From Anabaena sp. PCC 7108 (GTDB lineage Bacteria; Cyanobacteriota; Cyanobacteriia; Cyanobacteriales; Nostocaceae), in NCBI RefSeq assembly GCF_000332135.1, contig NZ_KB235896.1, positions 1,249,303 to 1,313,302 of the forward strand: a stretch of DNA of 64,000 nucleotides, written 5' to 3'. The position numbers and the translations under genes are program-made. Under the pieces are notes generated by a model. It was not told where the DNA came from. It saw only the letters and a list, made by a program, of their open reading frames with translations, and searched no databases. Positions 19,121-28,253 of the stretch are shown here, in pieces (within the stretch, counting starts at the first letter, position 1; the number at the start of each line of letters is the position of its first letter).

Positions 19121-20242
19121 ATGACATACCTCATTCAAGTGGATGTAGCTATAGATATTATAACAAGTCAGCAAGATTCAAGTTACCGAACACAAGCTTA
19201 TATGAAGACAGTCCCAAAAATCAGGACAGCAGTTACACAAATTTCATTTGCATCATTACAATTGATGGAACTTCTTCCTGTTGGGGTATGTTTTTTACAA
19301 CATAATGGCATAGTCAGTTTTTGGAACTCGTGCCTGGAAGAGTGGACAAATATTTCCAGAGAAGAAATTTTGGGTAAAAATATATTTTCATATTTTTCCC
19401 ATCTCAATTTTCAAGATTATATCGAACAATTGAACCAAACTCTACAAGCTGGAAAAGTGACTGTTTTTTCCCCTCATGTGTACCCGAATTTTTTTCATTG
19501 TCTAACTAAATCCTTACGTTTTCGTTCGTTACAAGTGACAGCAACACCAATTATCACCACAGAAAATATAGGTTTTGATGCCTTGTTGTGTGTGCAAGAT
19601 ATGACTAACTCATTGGATATTTGCCATCAATATCTGGTTGATCAAAAATTACAACCAAATTTTGATATTACAGATTGCTTGCAGATAGAGGAAAATCTTA
19701 GGCAAGCTAATTCTGAATTACGACGGTTAGTCAATCTTGATGGATTAACAGAAATTGCCAATCGTCGATGTTTTGATGCTGTGATCAATTTAGAATGGCA
19801 GCGACTACAACGGGAAAAAATGCCGTTATCATTAATCCTCTGTGATTTGGATTATTTTAAAAGCTATAATGACTGTTATGGTCATCCAGCTGGTGATGAG
19901 TGTTTGCGACAAGTTGCTCAAGCAATCGCACGCACCTGTAAACGTCCGGCCGATTTAGTTGCTCGTTATGGTGGTGAAGAGTTTGCTATTTTGCTGCCTA
20001 ACACCCCTTTAGAAGGAGCGGTTAATTTTGCTCAACAGATTCAACAACAAATAGCTAACTTATGTATTCCCCACAATAATTCTTCAGTTAGCAATTATGT
20101 CACATTAAGTATGGGCATTGCTAGTATTGTCCCAGTTCCAGATTATTCACCAGCATACTTAATTAAAAATGCAGACATATCACTATATGCAGCTAAAAAC
20201 CAAGGACGCAATACATATTCTTATGTTGCACCTTTGGGGTAA
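19121..20242 (+). CDS. PAS-GGDEF diguanylate cyclase
   Basis: A 373-residue protein. A PAS-like sensor region (about 45-185, LPVGVCFLQHNGIVSFWNS) and a short coiled linker lead to a GGDEF domain with the active-site motif RYGGEEF near 283-288. The inhibitory I-site RPAD (275-278) lies five residues before it, so product inhibition by c-di-GMP is expected. The catalytic Asp/Asn region LCDLDYFKSYNDCYGHPAGD is intact. No EAL domain and no transmembrane segment were seen. The true start could be as late as residue 28 (MKTVPK). The gene is preceded by a leader element shared with the kinase gene at 25670. Confidence 0.92.
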   Translation: MTYLIQVDVAIDIITSQQDSSYRTQAYMKTVPKIRTAVTQISFASLQLMELLPVGVCFLQHNGIVSFWNSCLEEWTNISREEILGKNIFSYFSHLNFQDYIEQLNQTLQAGKVTVFSPHVYPNFFHCLTKSLRFRSLQVTATPIITTENIGFDALLCVQDMTNSLDICHQYLVDQKLQPNFDITDCLQIEENLRQANSELRRLVNLDGLTEIANRRCFDAVINLEWQRLQREKMPLSLILCDLDYFKSYNDCYGHPAGDECLRQVAQAIARTCKRPADLVARYGGEEFAILLPNTPLEGAVNFAQQIQQQIANLCIPHNNSSVSNYVTLSMGIASIVPVPDYSPAYLIKNADISLYAAKNQGRNTYSYVAPLG

Positions 20243-20725
20243 CATCATCTAGATTTACAGACTGACAATTATGGAACTGCGCGGAGAGTTGTTTTGATCA
20301 AAAATTAATCCGACTTGATATGAAAGATTTATTTAATATCTGAACATTAATTAAATGTAACACCTTTTTCCATAAACACGCAGCCACTTTGATATCAAAC
20401 TAGTTCAGTTAAGACTAAAAATCAATATCTATAGGACTCCTATAGAAGTCATATTTGATTTTTGAAAAAAAATTAGGTATTGTAGGGTGCGTCAGATATT
20501 ACAAATCTGTTTATTAATAGAATTTATGGAGTCTGACGCACCCTACGTATCTTTTCATAAATCAAATATTATTCCTATATTTGATTTTTGATAGCTTGCG
20601 TGGCGTAGCCATACAGAACTCCGTACATACTAAAATCCTTCTTTCCTGTTAAGAGTTCCCTGTTCCCTGCCTCCATGAAAAATTCATGAATCAAATCGGA
20701 TCACTATATCTAAATTAGGTTTTAC
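20243..20725. other. Intergenic region with nested inverted repeats
   Basis: 483 bases without a gene. The centre is the GTAGGGTGCGTCAGA element. Around it are opposed ATATTTGATTTTT / AAATCAAATAT segments and a GCTTGCGTGGCGTAGCC unit also found near 52557. Looks like layered repeat insertions. Confidence 0.6.
20482..20546. repeat. GTAGGGTGCGTCAGA inverted-repeat element, copy 2
   Basis: Perfect 15-base arms GTAGGGTGCGTCAGA (20482-20496) and TCTGACGCACCCTAC (20532-20546) around a 35-base interior. Same family as 15805-15870. It encodes no protein and is a candidate non-autonomous element. Confidence 0.75.
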
Positions 20726-20911
20726 TTAGGCTCTATCCAAACTACAAAAATTAGAAATGAGAGTGTTACCTAAAAGAGTTTCTGATAAAGAACAGCAAAG
20801 ATTATGTGTAAATACTGGCATTTTTTGCCGACAAGTACAACAAAACCAGTAAGTTTCAGATTTACTTATATGTAGTAACAACAAATTAGAACAACAGGGA
20901 CAATAATTCAT
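20726..20911 (-). CDS. Small zinc-ribbon-like protein
   Basis: A 61-residue protein starting MNYCPCCSNLLLLHISKSE, then YWFCCTCRQKMPVF. The paired CPCC and CCTC knuckles about 20 residues apart suggest one zinc ribbon. I recall similar short cyanobacterial proteins with the pattern CPCCS..LLRH...YWFC..C. An AAGGA-type ribosome binding site lies upstream. Function is unknown. It is supported mainly by the cysteine spacing. Confidence 0.6.
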   Translation of the reverse strand: MNYCPCCSNLLLLHISKSETYWFCCTCRQKMPVFTHNLCCSLSETLLGNTLISNFCSLDRA

Positions 20912-21117
20912 ATATTTCTCAATTCCTTTTTTTAAGATGTGTTTCCCGTAGGGTCGTTATGGTGACAACCCTGATTTATTCACAACAAGTATTTATAGTT
21001 CTAAACTATATTTTACAAATATGAGGAACTTGTGAGGTTAGTTTAGATAACAATATATTTGGTAACATTACTACACATTAACAGCCTGAATTAGGAGTTG
21101 TTTAACTTCCATGTAGT

Positions 21118-21231
21118 GATAATAGGGCGTTGCATAATTGCGGGATGATTTGAGAATCTGCATTAATATATAATCACCGCGTCTGGAGCGTCAGCCTCAA
21201 TCATCCCCTTATTCAGCAACGCCGATAATAG
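21118..21231. mobile_element. 98-bp MITE with 8-bp target duplication
   Basis: The element 21126-21223 has ends GGCGTTGC...GGATGATT and AATCATCC...GCAACGCC (two 8-base matched blocks separated by 9 unmatched bases). It is bracketed by the direct repeat GATAATAG at 21118-21125 and 21224-21231. Terminal inverted repeats plus an exact 8-base duplication are direct evidence of transposition. It has no reading frame, so its transposase acts in trans. Confidence 0.8.
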
Positions 21232-21281
21232 TTTTATCCTCACAAATTCCTCAGATTTAATATGTATAAAAATAATGGTTT

Positions 21282-21384
21282 ATATCATGTCCGACTAATC
21301 ACTTATCAAAAAAAAATCTCCGCGTCAGTCTAAATGATAAGTATATCTCTGACGAGACGCTACGCGAACAACCGGACATGATAT
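21282..21384. repeat. Inverted-repeat element with ATATCATGTCCG ends
   Basis: 12-base arms ATATCATGTCCG (21282-21293) and CGGACATGATAT (21373-21384), with a second nested pair ACTTATCA / TGATAAGT inside. 103 bp, non-coding, close upstream of ppsA. Confidence 0.7.
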
Positions 21385-21455
21385 TAGTTGAGCAGTAGAT
21401 TAGTTTACTATTACTAAAAACTTTTTAATTTGTATCTTTTAAAGGATGATAAAAC

Positions 21456-24400
21456 ATGGTACGGATACCACGCAAGCAAGACAATCATAGCCAAGTTTCA
21501 AAAGAACAAGCATTAGTCTTACCTTTGAATTCCGTGGGAATTGCAGATATTCCCTTCGTAGGTGGAAAAAATGCCTCTTTAGGAGAGATGATTCAGCAAT
21601 TGAGTCCCAAAGGAGTAAAAGTTCCCGACGGGTTTGCTACTACTGCATATGCTTATAAATTTTTCATTAGTGGGGCAGGTTTAGAAGCTAAACTGAGAAA
21701 TATTTTTGCTTCTTTAGATATAGAAGATATAGATAATTTGCGGCATTGTGGTCAACAAGCTAGGTCGCTGATGCTAAACACGCCATTTCCGCTAGAATTA
21801 CAACAAGCGATCGCAAAATCTTATCAAAGTCTCTGTCAAGAATACGGTGAAGATACTGATGTTGCAGTTCGTTCTAGTGCCACAGCCGAAGACCTCCCAG
21901 ATGCTAGTTTTGCCGGACAGCAAGAAACCTATCTCAACGTTCACGGACTCAAAGGTGTATTAGAATCTTGCCATAAATGCTTTGCTTCTATTTTTACTGA
22001 CCGTGCTATTTCTTACCGACAAATCAAAGGATTTGACCACTTTGAGTTAGCCCTTTCAGTCGGGATACAAAAAATGGTACGTTCTGACTTAGCTTGTTCT
22101 GGTGTGATGTTCTCCATTGACACAGAAACAGGCTTTAAAGATGCGGCCTTAATTACTGCTGCTTATGGTTTGGGTGAAACCGTCGTTCAAGGTGCAGTTA
22201 ACCCAGATGAATATTTAGTATTTAAACCCACTCTCAAACAAGGCTTTAAACCAATCCTCCAAAAACGTTTGGGGACAAAAGAAATTAAAATGGTTTATGA
22301 CTTAGGAGGGATGAAATTAACGAAAAATGTCTCCGTTCTCCCCGCAGAAAGAAATCAATTTGCCTTGAATAATGACGAAATTCTCCAACTAGCAACCTGG
22401 GCTTATATTATTGAAGATCACTATTCCCAAGTCCGTGGTCTGGAAACACCAATGGATATTGAATGGGCAAAAGATGGGGTGACAGGAGAATTATTTATAG
22501 TCCAAGCTAGACCAGAAACAGTACAATCTCAAAAATCTAAAACTGTTCTTATCAGTTATCACCTCCAAGAAAAAAGTGCAGTTTTATTAACAGGTCGTAG
22601 CGTTGGGGAAATGATTGGTCAAGGTAAAGCCAAAGTCATTCTCGACGCGAACCAAATTCAACAATTTCAAGCCGGAGATGTGCTAGTTACAAACCGCACA
22701 GATCCAGATTGGGAACCAATCATGAAAAAAGCCAGTGCTATTGTCACCAACTCTGGTGGTAGAACTTGCTTTGATGGAAATACAAAAATTCTCACCAATA
22801 AAGGTTTTATCACCATTCAGCAAATCTATGAACAAGGATATCAAGGATTATCAACTTTAGCCCTCAACACTAAAACCCATAAAATAGAATGGAAACCTAT
22901 TACAGATGCAATGAAACGTACATCTCAAGTGATTGGGGTGAGTGTATCTCAAACAAGGAAAGTTACAGATAATATCCTGCGCTTAACTCCTGATCATAAA
23001 ATGGTCAATCTTCGGGATGGTGAATATACCAAAACTGAGATTCAAGAAATGTTAGATAGTCAAGAAATGGTGCTTGTATCTCAGAATATTCCTAAATTAG
23101 GTAACAACAAAAATCAAGAAGCTGATTTAGCTTATCTGATCGGAGGAATAATCACAGACGGCTCAATTTATACTACTCGAACTCATGGAGAAGTTCAGTT
23201 TATTCAAAAATGTTTACCAGAGAAACAAGCATTCATAGCTACTATGAATGAGAAAATGAGTACTGTTTATGGTAAATCTTTTACGGCTTGTGAGAAAGCA
23301 GAATCTTCAGGTTACATACGAGGAAAACAGGTAAAAGGGCAAGCTACAGCTTATCGTATTTATTCTAAAGCGATCGCCTACAACTTAAAAGAAAAAGAGC
23401 AACAGATTACTCAAATTCTACTCGAAAATACTCCAGAAGTTTCTTATCAATTTTTAGGAGGTGTGATTGATGGTGATGGTTGCTATTATAACAACCGCAT
23501 TAATATCTATATTTCTGAAGAAAACTTACTACAAGCTGTAATTATTGCTTGTTTGAAAATTAATACTGTTCCTCAAGTTACCAGAAATCGTCATATCTAC
23601 AATGTGCAGATTGTGGAAAAATTAGAGCGAATTTTAGAATATACTCAACGAGTAAAAGGAGATGTTAATCGAAGAACTATTCAAACCCGTTTCTTTGCTA
23701 CTAATCAACTATTTAGTGAGAATGTAACAGGTCAAATCAAACTTAGAAAAGATAAAAATCTCCTGATTTCTGATAAGCAACTCCGTGAAATAGGTCAATT
23801 TGAACAACTTCTGCAAGGTGATATTCGGATGCAACGAGTTGTTAAAGTTGCAGATGCAGTAGAAGCTGAAGTTTATAATATTACTGTTGCAGATCATCAT
23901 AATTATCTAGTTTTTACTAGTAAATACACTCCTGTAGTGGTTTGTAACTGTCATGCCGCAATTATTGCCAGAGAAATGGGAATTCCGGCAATTGTTGGCT
24001 GTGGTAATGCAACGACATTATTACAAACTGGACAAGAAATTACTGTCAGTTGTGCTGAAGGTGAAACAGGCAAAGTTTATGCAGGTTTATTAAACTTTGA
24101 AGTTCAAGAATTACCTTTAGAAAATTTGCCCCGCACCCGCACTAAAATTATGATGAATGTGGGCAACCCAGAAGAAGCATTAGGTCTAACAGCAATTCCT
24201 AATGATGGTGTGGGTTTGGCAAGGATGGAATTTATTATTGCTAACCACATCAAAGCCCATCCTTTAGCACTACTACATTTTCATGATTTAGAAGATGAAC
24301 TGGCTAAATACAAAATTGCGGAATTAACTGCCCAATATGAAAATAAAGCCGAATTTTTTATTGATAAACTCGCACAAGGTATTGGGACAATTGCTGCCGC

Positions 24401-25097
24401 TTTTTATCCTAAACCTGTAATTGTCCGTCTGTCAGATTTTAAGAGTAATGAATATGCAAACCTCTTAGGTGGCAGACAATTTGAACCTAAAGAAGAAAAC
24501 CCGATGCTTGGTTGGCGTGGTGCTTCTCGCTACTATGATCCTCGTTATCGTGAGGGTTTTGCCTTAGAATGTGAAGCCATGAAGCGGGTAAGAAATGAAA
24601 TGGGTTTAACCAACATAATTTTGATGGTTCCCTTCTGCCGAACTCCCGAAGAAGGAAAACGTGTACTGGCAGAAATGGCAGCAAATGGTTTGGTAAAAGG
24701 TGAAAATGGTTTGCAAGTTTATGTGATGTGCGAGTTACCCAGTAACGTGATTTTAGCTGATGAATTTAGCCAAGTCTTTGACGGCTTTTCTATTGGTTCT
24801 AATGACTTGACACAGTTAACTTTAGGAATAGATCGGGATTCTGAGTTAGTTGCACATCTGTTTGATGAACGCAATCAAGCTGTCAAGAGAACAATTTCTA
24901 GAGCGATCGCAACTGTAAAACAGTTTAAACGTAAAATTGGTATCTGTGGCCAAGCCCCCAGCGATTATCCAGAATTTGCCAGGTTCCTGGTTAAAGAAGG
25001 GATAGATTCTATAAGTCTCAACCCTGACTCTGTACTCAAGACTCAGTTAGAAATTGCCGCAGCAGAAGGTGAAGAGGATTTTACTCCTTACTCCTGA
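21456..25097 (+). CDS. ppsA: Phosphoenolpyruvate synthase interrupted by an intein
   Basis: A 1213-codon frame. Without the intein (residues 438-831) the exteins join to 819 residues, a normal PEP synthase (pyruvate + ATP to PEP + AMP + phosphate; gluconeogenesis). The N-terminal PEP/pyruvate-binding ATP-grasp domain contains FVGGKNASLGEM and VRSSATAEDLPDASFAGQQE. The swivelling phosphohistidine domain has the joined motif SGGRT-CHAAIIAREMG with catalytic His at 833. The C-terminal PEP-utilising barrel has ENPMLGWRG, SIGSNDLTQL and GICGQAPSDYPE. The enzyme can be active only after protein splicing, because the intein sits one residue before the catalytic His. Start ATG follows AAAGGATG. A hairpin terminator follows at 25112. 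Confidence 0.95.
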   Translation: MVRIPRKQDNHSQVSKEQALVLPLNSVGIADIPFVGGKNASLGEMIQQLSPKGVKVPDGFATTAYAYKFFISGAGLEAKLRNIFASLDIEDIDNLRHCGQQARSLMLNTPFPLELQQAIAKSYQSLCQEYGEDTDVAVRSSATAEDLPDASFAGQQETYLNVHGLKGVLESCHKCFASIFTDRAISYRQIKGFDHFELALSVGIQKMVRSDLACSGVMFSIDTETGFKDAALITAAYGLGETVVQGAVNPDEYLVFKPTLKQGFKPILQKRLGTKEIKMVYDLGGMKLTKNVSVLPAERNQFALNNDEILQLATWAYIIEDHYSQVRGLETPMDIEWAKDGVTGELFIVQARPETVQSQKSKTVLISYHLQEKSAVLLTGRSVGEMIGQGKAKVILDANQIQQFQAGDVLVTNRTDPDWEPIMKKASAIVTNSGGRTCFDGNTKILTNKGFITIQQIYEQGYQGLSTLALNTKTHKIEWKPITDAMKRTSQVIGVSVSQTRKVTDNILRLTPDHKMVNLRDGEYTKTEIQEMLDSQEMVLVSQNIPKLGNNKNQEADLAYLIGGIITDGSIYTTRTHGEVQFIQKCLPEKQAFIATMNEKMSTVYGKSFTACEKAESSGYIRGKQVKGQATAYRIYSKAIAYNLKEKEQQITQILLENTPEVSYQFLGGVIDGDGCYYNNRINIYISEENLLQAVIIACLKINTVPQVTRNRHIYNVQIVEKLERILEYTQRVKGDVNRRTIQTRFFATNQLFSENVTGQIKLRKDKNLLISDKQLREIGQFEQLLQGDIRMQRVVKVADAVEAEVYNITVADHHNYLVFTSKYTPVVVCNCHAAIIAREMGIPAIVGCGNATTLLQTGQEITVSCAEGETGKVYAGLLNFEVQELPLENLPRTRTKIMMNVGNPEEALGLTAIPNDGVGLARMEFIIANHIKAHPLALLHFHDLEDELAKYKIAELTAQYENKAEFFIDKLAQGIGTIAAAFYPKPVIVRLSDFKSNEYANLLGGRQFEPKEENPMLGWRGASRYYDPRYREGFALECEAMKRVRNEMGLTNIILMVPFCRTPEEGKRVLAEMAANGLVKGENGLQVYVMCELPSNVILADEFSQVFDGFSIGSNDLTQLTLGIDRDSELVAHLFDERNQAVKRTISRAIATVKQFKRKIGICGQAPSDYPEFARFLVKEGIDSISLNPDSVLKTQLEIAAAEGEEDFTPYS
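22767..23948 (+). mobile_element. Intein with LAGLIDADG homing endonuclease in PpsA
   Basis: A 394-residue intein encoded in frame. Splicing block A starts at Cys438 (CFDGNTKILT). Block B has TPDH near 511. The DOD endonuclease motifs are LIGGIITDGSI near 558 and FLGGVIDGDGCY near 666, both keeping the acidic residue. Block F is EVYNITVADHHNYLVF. Block G ends VVVCN with Cys832 as the +1 nucleophile. The penultimate residue is Cys instead of the usual His, a known but uncommon variation that can slow Asn cyclisation. The insertion point GGRT/CHAAI is the conserved active site of PEP synthase, a site also used by archaeal PEP synthase inteins. Confidence 0.93.
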
Positions 25098-25111
25098 CTT
25101 TTGATGAGGGA

Positions 25112-25154
25112 AGGCCATCTTGATGGGTTTCAAACCCACGCAGGTGGTCTTTTT
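25112..25154 (+). terminator. Terminator after ppsA
   Basis: GGCCATC pairs with GGTGGTC (with G-U pairs) around an inner TGGGTTTCAAACCCA palindrome and is followed by TTTTT, about 15 bases after the ppsA stop. Confidence 0.7.
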
Positions 25155-25600
25155 CCCAAGAGAAGAACGTTTTTGTCTTGTCTGTGTAGCCGTGATTGAC
25201 AATCGTCTTTGCCAACATCCTGTGAGACTATAATATTTTCAAAATTATTAAATTATTTAATCTCCGTAAAATAACAGATCATCTAACCCCAATTTGACAA
25301 TACAATAAATTTGATCACCAAAAAATTAAATAAATTTTCTACTTTAGTGATTAATTTATCCTCTGTTCTTTAGCAAATGTGTAAAATTTCGGATTGATAT
25401 TTATCGATAAGCTTGCTATTGACTGACTGCATAGGTGGTATTTTACCTGATTCTCAATAACCCACCCAGAATAAAAGTTGACTAAAAATCAGGAAAATAA
25501 TTAAGCAAAAGTGAAGTATTAATTCAAATATTCTCCTGATTCACCTCCCAAAGGAAATACATTGATTTTTAGATGTGTATCCCTCGTGCAAAACCTCGGC
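25155..25600. other. Intergenic region, no gene seen
   Basis: AT-rich sequence between the ppsA terminator and the leader element of the next kinase gene. I see no reading frame, repeat array or RNA gene in it. Confidence 0.5.
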
Positions 25601-25666
25601 AGTCAAGCAACCATTAGAAATTGCTGAAAAGCTTGTGTAGTCTGCTTTTTTAGTTGTTAATTTCTA
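25601..25666 (+). promoter_or_regulatory. Conserved leader element, copy B
   Basis: AGTCAAGCAACCATTAGAAA to CTTTTTTAGTTG, matching 18979-19044. It ends 4 bases before the annotated start of the hybrid kinase gene, so it would be part of its leader. The AGCAA/TTGCT stem is kept while the loop differs. Confidence 0.55.
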
Positions 25667-25669
25667 TTT

Positions 25670-28222
25670 ATGCTCATTATGCAATTAAAAAACGAACTGA
25701 TTGATTTACCTTCTTTACATAAAATAATCGATCATTTTCCCTTGAAAATGAGTCCTGATAGTTATGTAGCCGATGCTATTATTTTGATGAATCAAGCCCA
25801 AAGTCATAGCTATCAACCTCTCAACTCCTCAACATTAATTCCATCCAGCACATTGAGTCAAAAAGTAACTAGCTATGTTTTGGTGGTAGAAGAAACACAG
25901 TTATTAGGAATATTTACTATTAGTGATGTCCTAAGATTAACAGCCTTGGGTAAGGATTTATCCAAGGTAAAAATAGCTGAAGTGATGACCCAGCCAGTTA
26001 TCACCTTGAAACAATCAAATTTTCAGGATATTCTGACAGTCTTATTACTTTTTAAGAAATATCAAATTCATCATTTACCGATTGTCGATGATCAAGAAAA
26101 ATTGTTAGGAATAGTCACTGAATCTGGTTTGTTACAAGAGTTAGATTTAGTTAAAATGTTAGGTGTAATTGAAGACGAGATTTGCTTACGCAAACAAACA
26201 GAATCAATGTTACGTGGACTGACTGATGATTTAGAAAAAAGGGTAGCAGAACGCACAGTAGAATTAATAGTTACAAATCAAAATCTCCAACAAGAAATTA
26301 CTGAGCGAAAACAAGCAGAAGCCTCAAGAACAGAAAGTGAAGAGCGACTGAACTTAGCTTTAGAAGCTGGCAAAATGGGTATATGGGATTGGAACATCAC
26401 TACAAATAAATATCTGTGGTGTATCAATATGGGAACGCTACATGGACTACCAAACAACAGCTTATCTCCAAACATTGAAAGCTTTCTAGATTTAGTTCAT
26501 CCTGAAGATCGGAAGTCTTTTATAAAGTCTGTAACTGACTCGATTCAGCAAGGAAGCGGATTTTGTGCTGAATATCGAGCAGTTTGGCCTGATGGTAGTC
26601 TACACTGGTTAAAATGTAAAGGCAAAGTCTTCTACAATGAAACAGGTCAGCCGCAGCGGATGGTTGGTGCAACCATAGACATATCTGAGAGCAAGAAGAC
26701 AGCACAGCAAATCTATGAACAAGCAGCCCTATTAGATATCGCTACAGACGCGATTTTTGTCCGAGATTTCCAAATGGATATCTTATTTTGGAATCAAGGT
26801 GCAGAGCGGATATATGGTTGGCAGATTCATGAAGCCTTGGGTAAAAACCTGAAGGATATTTTTCACGTCACAACTTCTTATGAAGAAGAGGTAATTGCAC
26901 TTAAAGCCGTAATTAAACATGGCTCTTGGCTGGGTGAATTATCAAAAGTAACTAAATCTGGTCAGGAAATTATTGTTGAAAGTCGCTGGACATTGATGTT
27001 TGATACTGAAGGGTCTCCCAAATCTATCTTGATTGTAGATACTGACATTACCGAGAAAAAACTACTCGAAGAACAGTTTCTCCGCACCCAGCGACTAGAA
27101 AGTATTGGTACTTTAGCAGGTGGTATTGCCCACGACATTAATAATATATTGACACCCATTTTAGGAGCCGCGCAAATACTCAAAGGTAAATTCGGCAAAA
27201 ACCAAGAACTTCATCAACAAATGCTGACAATTATTGAAAATAATGCCAAACGTGGTGCGATTTTAGTCACTCAAGTGTTGTCCTTTGCGCGAGGATTTAA
27301 AGGAAAAAATACGATTGTACAAGTTAGGCATTTAATAGGGGAAATTATTCAAGTTGCTAGGCAGACATTTCCTAAATCAATCGAATTCATCACCCAAATA
27401 CCGGAAGACCTTTGGGCTGTTTCTGGAGATGCTACCCAACTACATCAAGTGATAATGAACTTAGTAGTTAATGCCCATGACGCTATGCCAAATGGAGGGA
27501 TTCTCAGCATTTCGGCACAAAATCGCTACATTGATGAAGCTTATTGTCGGATGCATCTTGAGGCCAAAGTCGGGAATTATATTGTCATTTCTGTCCAAGA
27601 TACGGGAATTGGGATGTCTCCAAATATATTAGAGCGGATTTTTGAGCCATTTTTCACCACCAAGGAGATAGGTACTGGTACAGGATTGGGTTTATCAACG
27701 GTGCGGGGGATTATTAAAAGCCACGATGGGTTTATGACAGTTTCTAGCCAAGTTGGTCAAGGAAGCAAATTTAAGATGTTCTTGCCAGCTTTAGAAGCCC
27801 CTCAAATTGAGGTTTTAGATGAATTAGAAATGCCTCTAGGAGAAGGAGAGTTGATTTTAGTAGTGGATGATGAAGCTCAAATTCGAGACGTAACTACAGT
27901 CATTCTGGAAAACCATAATTACCAGACGATGACTGCAAGTAATGGAATTGAAGCGATCGCTCTTTATGTCCAACACAAGTCGCAAATTAGTGCAGTTTTG
28001 ATGGATATGATGATGCCAGAAATGGATGGAATGACTGCTATTCGCACTTTGCAAAAAATCGACCCCAATGTACAAGTTATTGCTTCTAGCGGATTGAGTA
28101 CAACAGATGTATTACCTCAAGTAGATGAAATGGAAGTAAAAGCAGTTTTATTAAAACCTTATACTGCCAGTGAATTATTGCAAAACTTAAACAACATATT
28201 CAAAACTGACAGCAGATTGTAG
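25670..28222 (+). CDS. CBS-PAS-PAS hybrid histidine kinase with receiver domain
   Basis: An 850-residue cytoplasmic sensor kinase. A CBS pair (about 20-160; TSYVLVVEETQLLGIFTISD and HHLPIVDDQEKLLGIVTESG), which may bind adenine nucleotides, leads through a coiled coil (170-215) to two PAS/PAC modules (about 220-345 and 350-470). HisKA has GGIAHDINNILTPI with His488. The HATPase has NLVVNAHDA, DTGIGM and GTGLGLSTV. The C-terminal receiver has acceptor Asp779 in VLMDMMMPEMDG. The kinase type (HDINN, NtrB-like dimerisation helix) differs from the HELRTP type at 1073. No output regulator is adjacent. Translation could start at M1 or M4. Confidence 0.93.
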   Translation: MLIMQLKNELIDLPSLHKIIDHFPLKMSPDSYVADAIILMNQAQSHSYQPLNSSTLIPSSTLSQKVTSYVLVVEETQLLGIFTISDVLRLTALGKDLSKVKIAEVMTQPVITLKQSNFQDILTVLLLFKKYQIHHLPIVDDQEKLLGIVTESGLLQELDLVKMLGVIEDEICLRKQTESMLRGLTDDLEKRVAERTVELIVTNQNLQQEITERKQAEASRTESEERLNLALEAGKMGIWDWNITTNKYLWCINMGTLHGLPNNSLSPNIESFLDLVHPEDRKSFIKSVTDSIQQGSGFCAEYRAVWPDGSLHWLKCKGKVFYNETGQPQRMVGATIDISESKKTAQQIYEQAALLDIATDAIFVRDFQMDILFWNQGAERIYGWQIHEALGKNLKDIFHVTTSYEEEVIALKAVIKHGSWLGELSKVTKSGQEIIVESRWTLMFDTEGSPKSILIVDTDITEKKLLEEQFLRTQRLESIGTLAGGIAHDINNILTPILGAAQILKGKFGKNQELHQQMLTIIENNAKRGAILVTQVLSFARGFKGKNTIVQVRHLIGEIIQVARQTFPKSIEFITQIPEDLWAVSGDATQLHQVIMNLVVNAHDAMPNGGILSISAQNRYIDEAYCRMHLEAKVGNYIVISVQDTGIGMSPNILERIFEPFFTTKEIGTGTGLGLSTVRGIIKSHDGFMTVSSQVGQGSKFKMFLPALEAPQIEVLDELEMPLGEGELILVVDDEAQIRDVTTVILENHNYQTMTASNGIEAIALYVQHKSQISAVLMDMMMPEMDGMTAIRTLQKIDPNVQVIASSGLSTTDVLPQVDEMEVKAVLLKPYTASELLQNLNNIFKTDSRL

Positions 28223-28253
28223 ATGCAAATTTCTCATAGATGATTTAGGATTT

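Larger units (their letters stand above)
20912..21455. other. Repeat-rich upstream region of the PEP synthase gene
   Basis: 544 bases with no gene. Contains two separate inverted-repeat elements (21126-21223 and 21282-21384), the second ending about 70 bases before the ppsA start. The ppsA promoter must lie within or after these elements. Confidence 0.65.
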
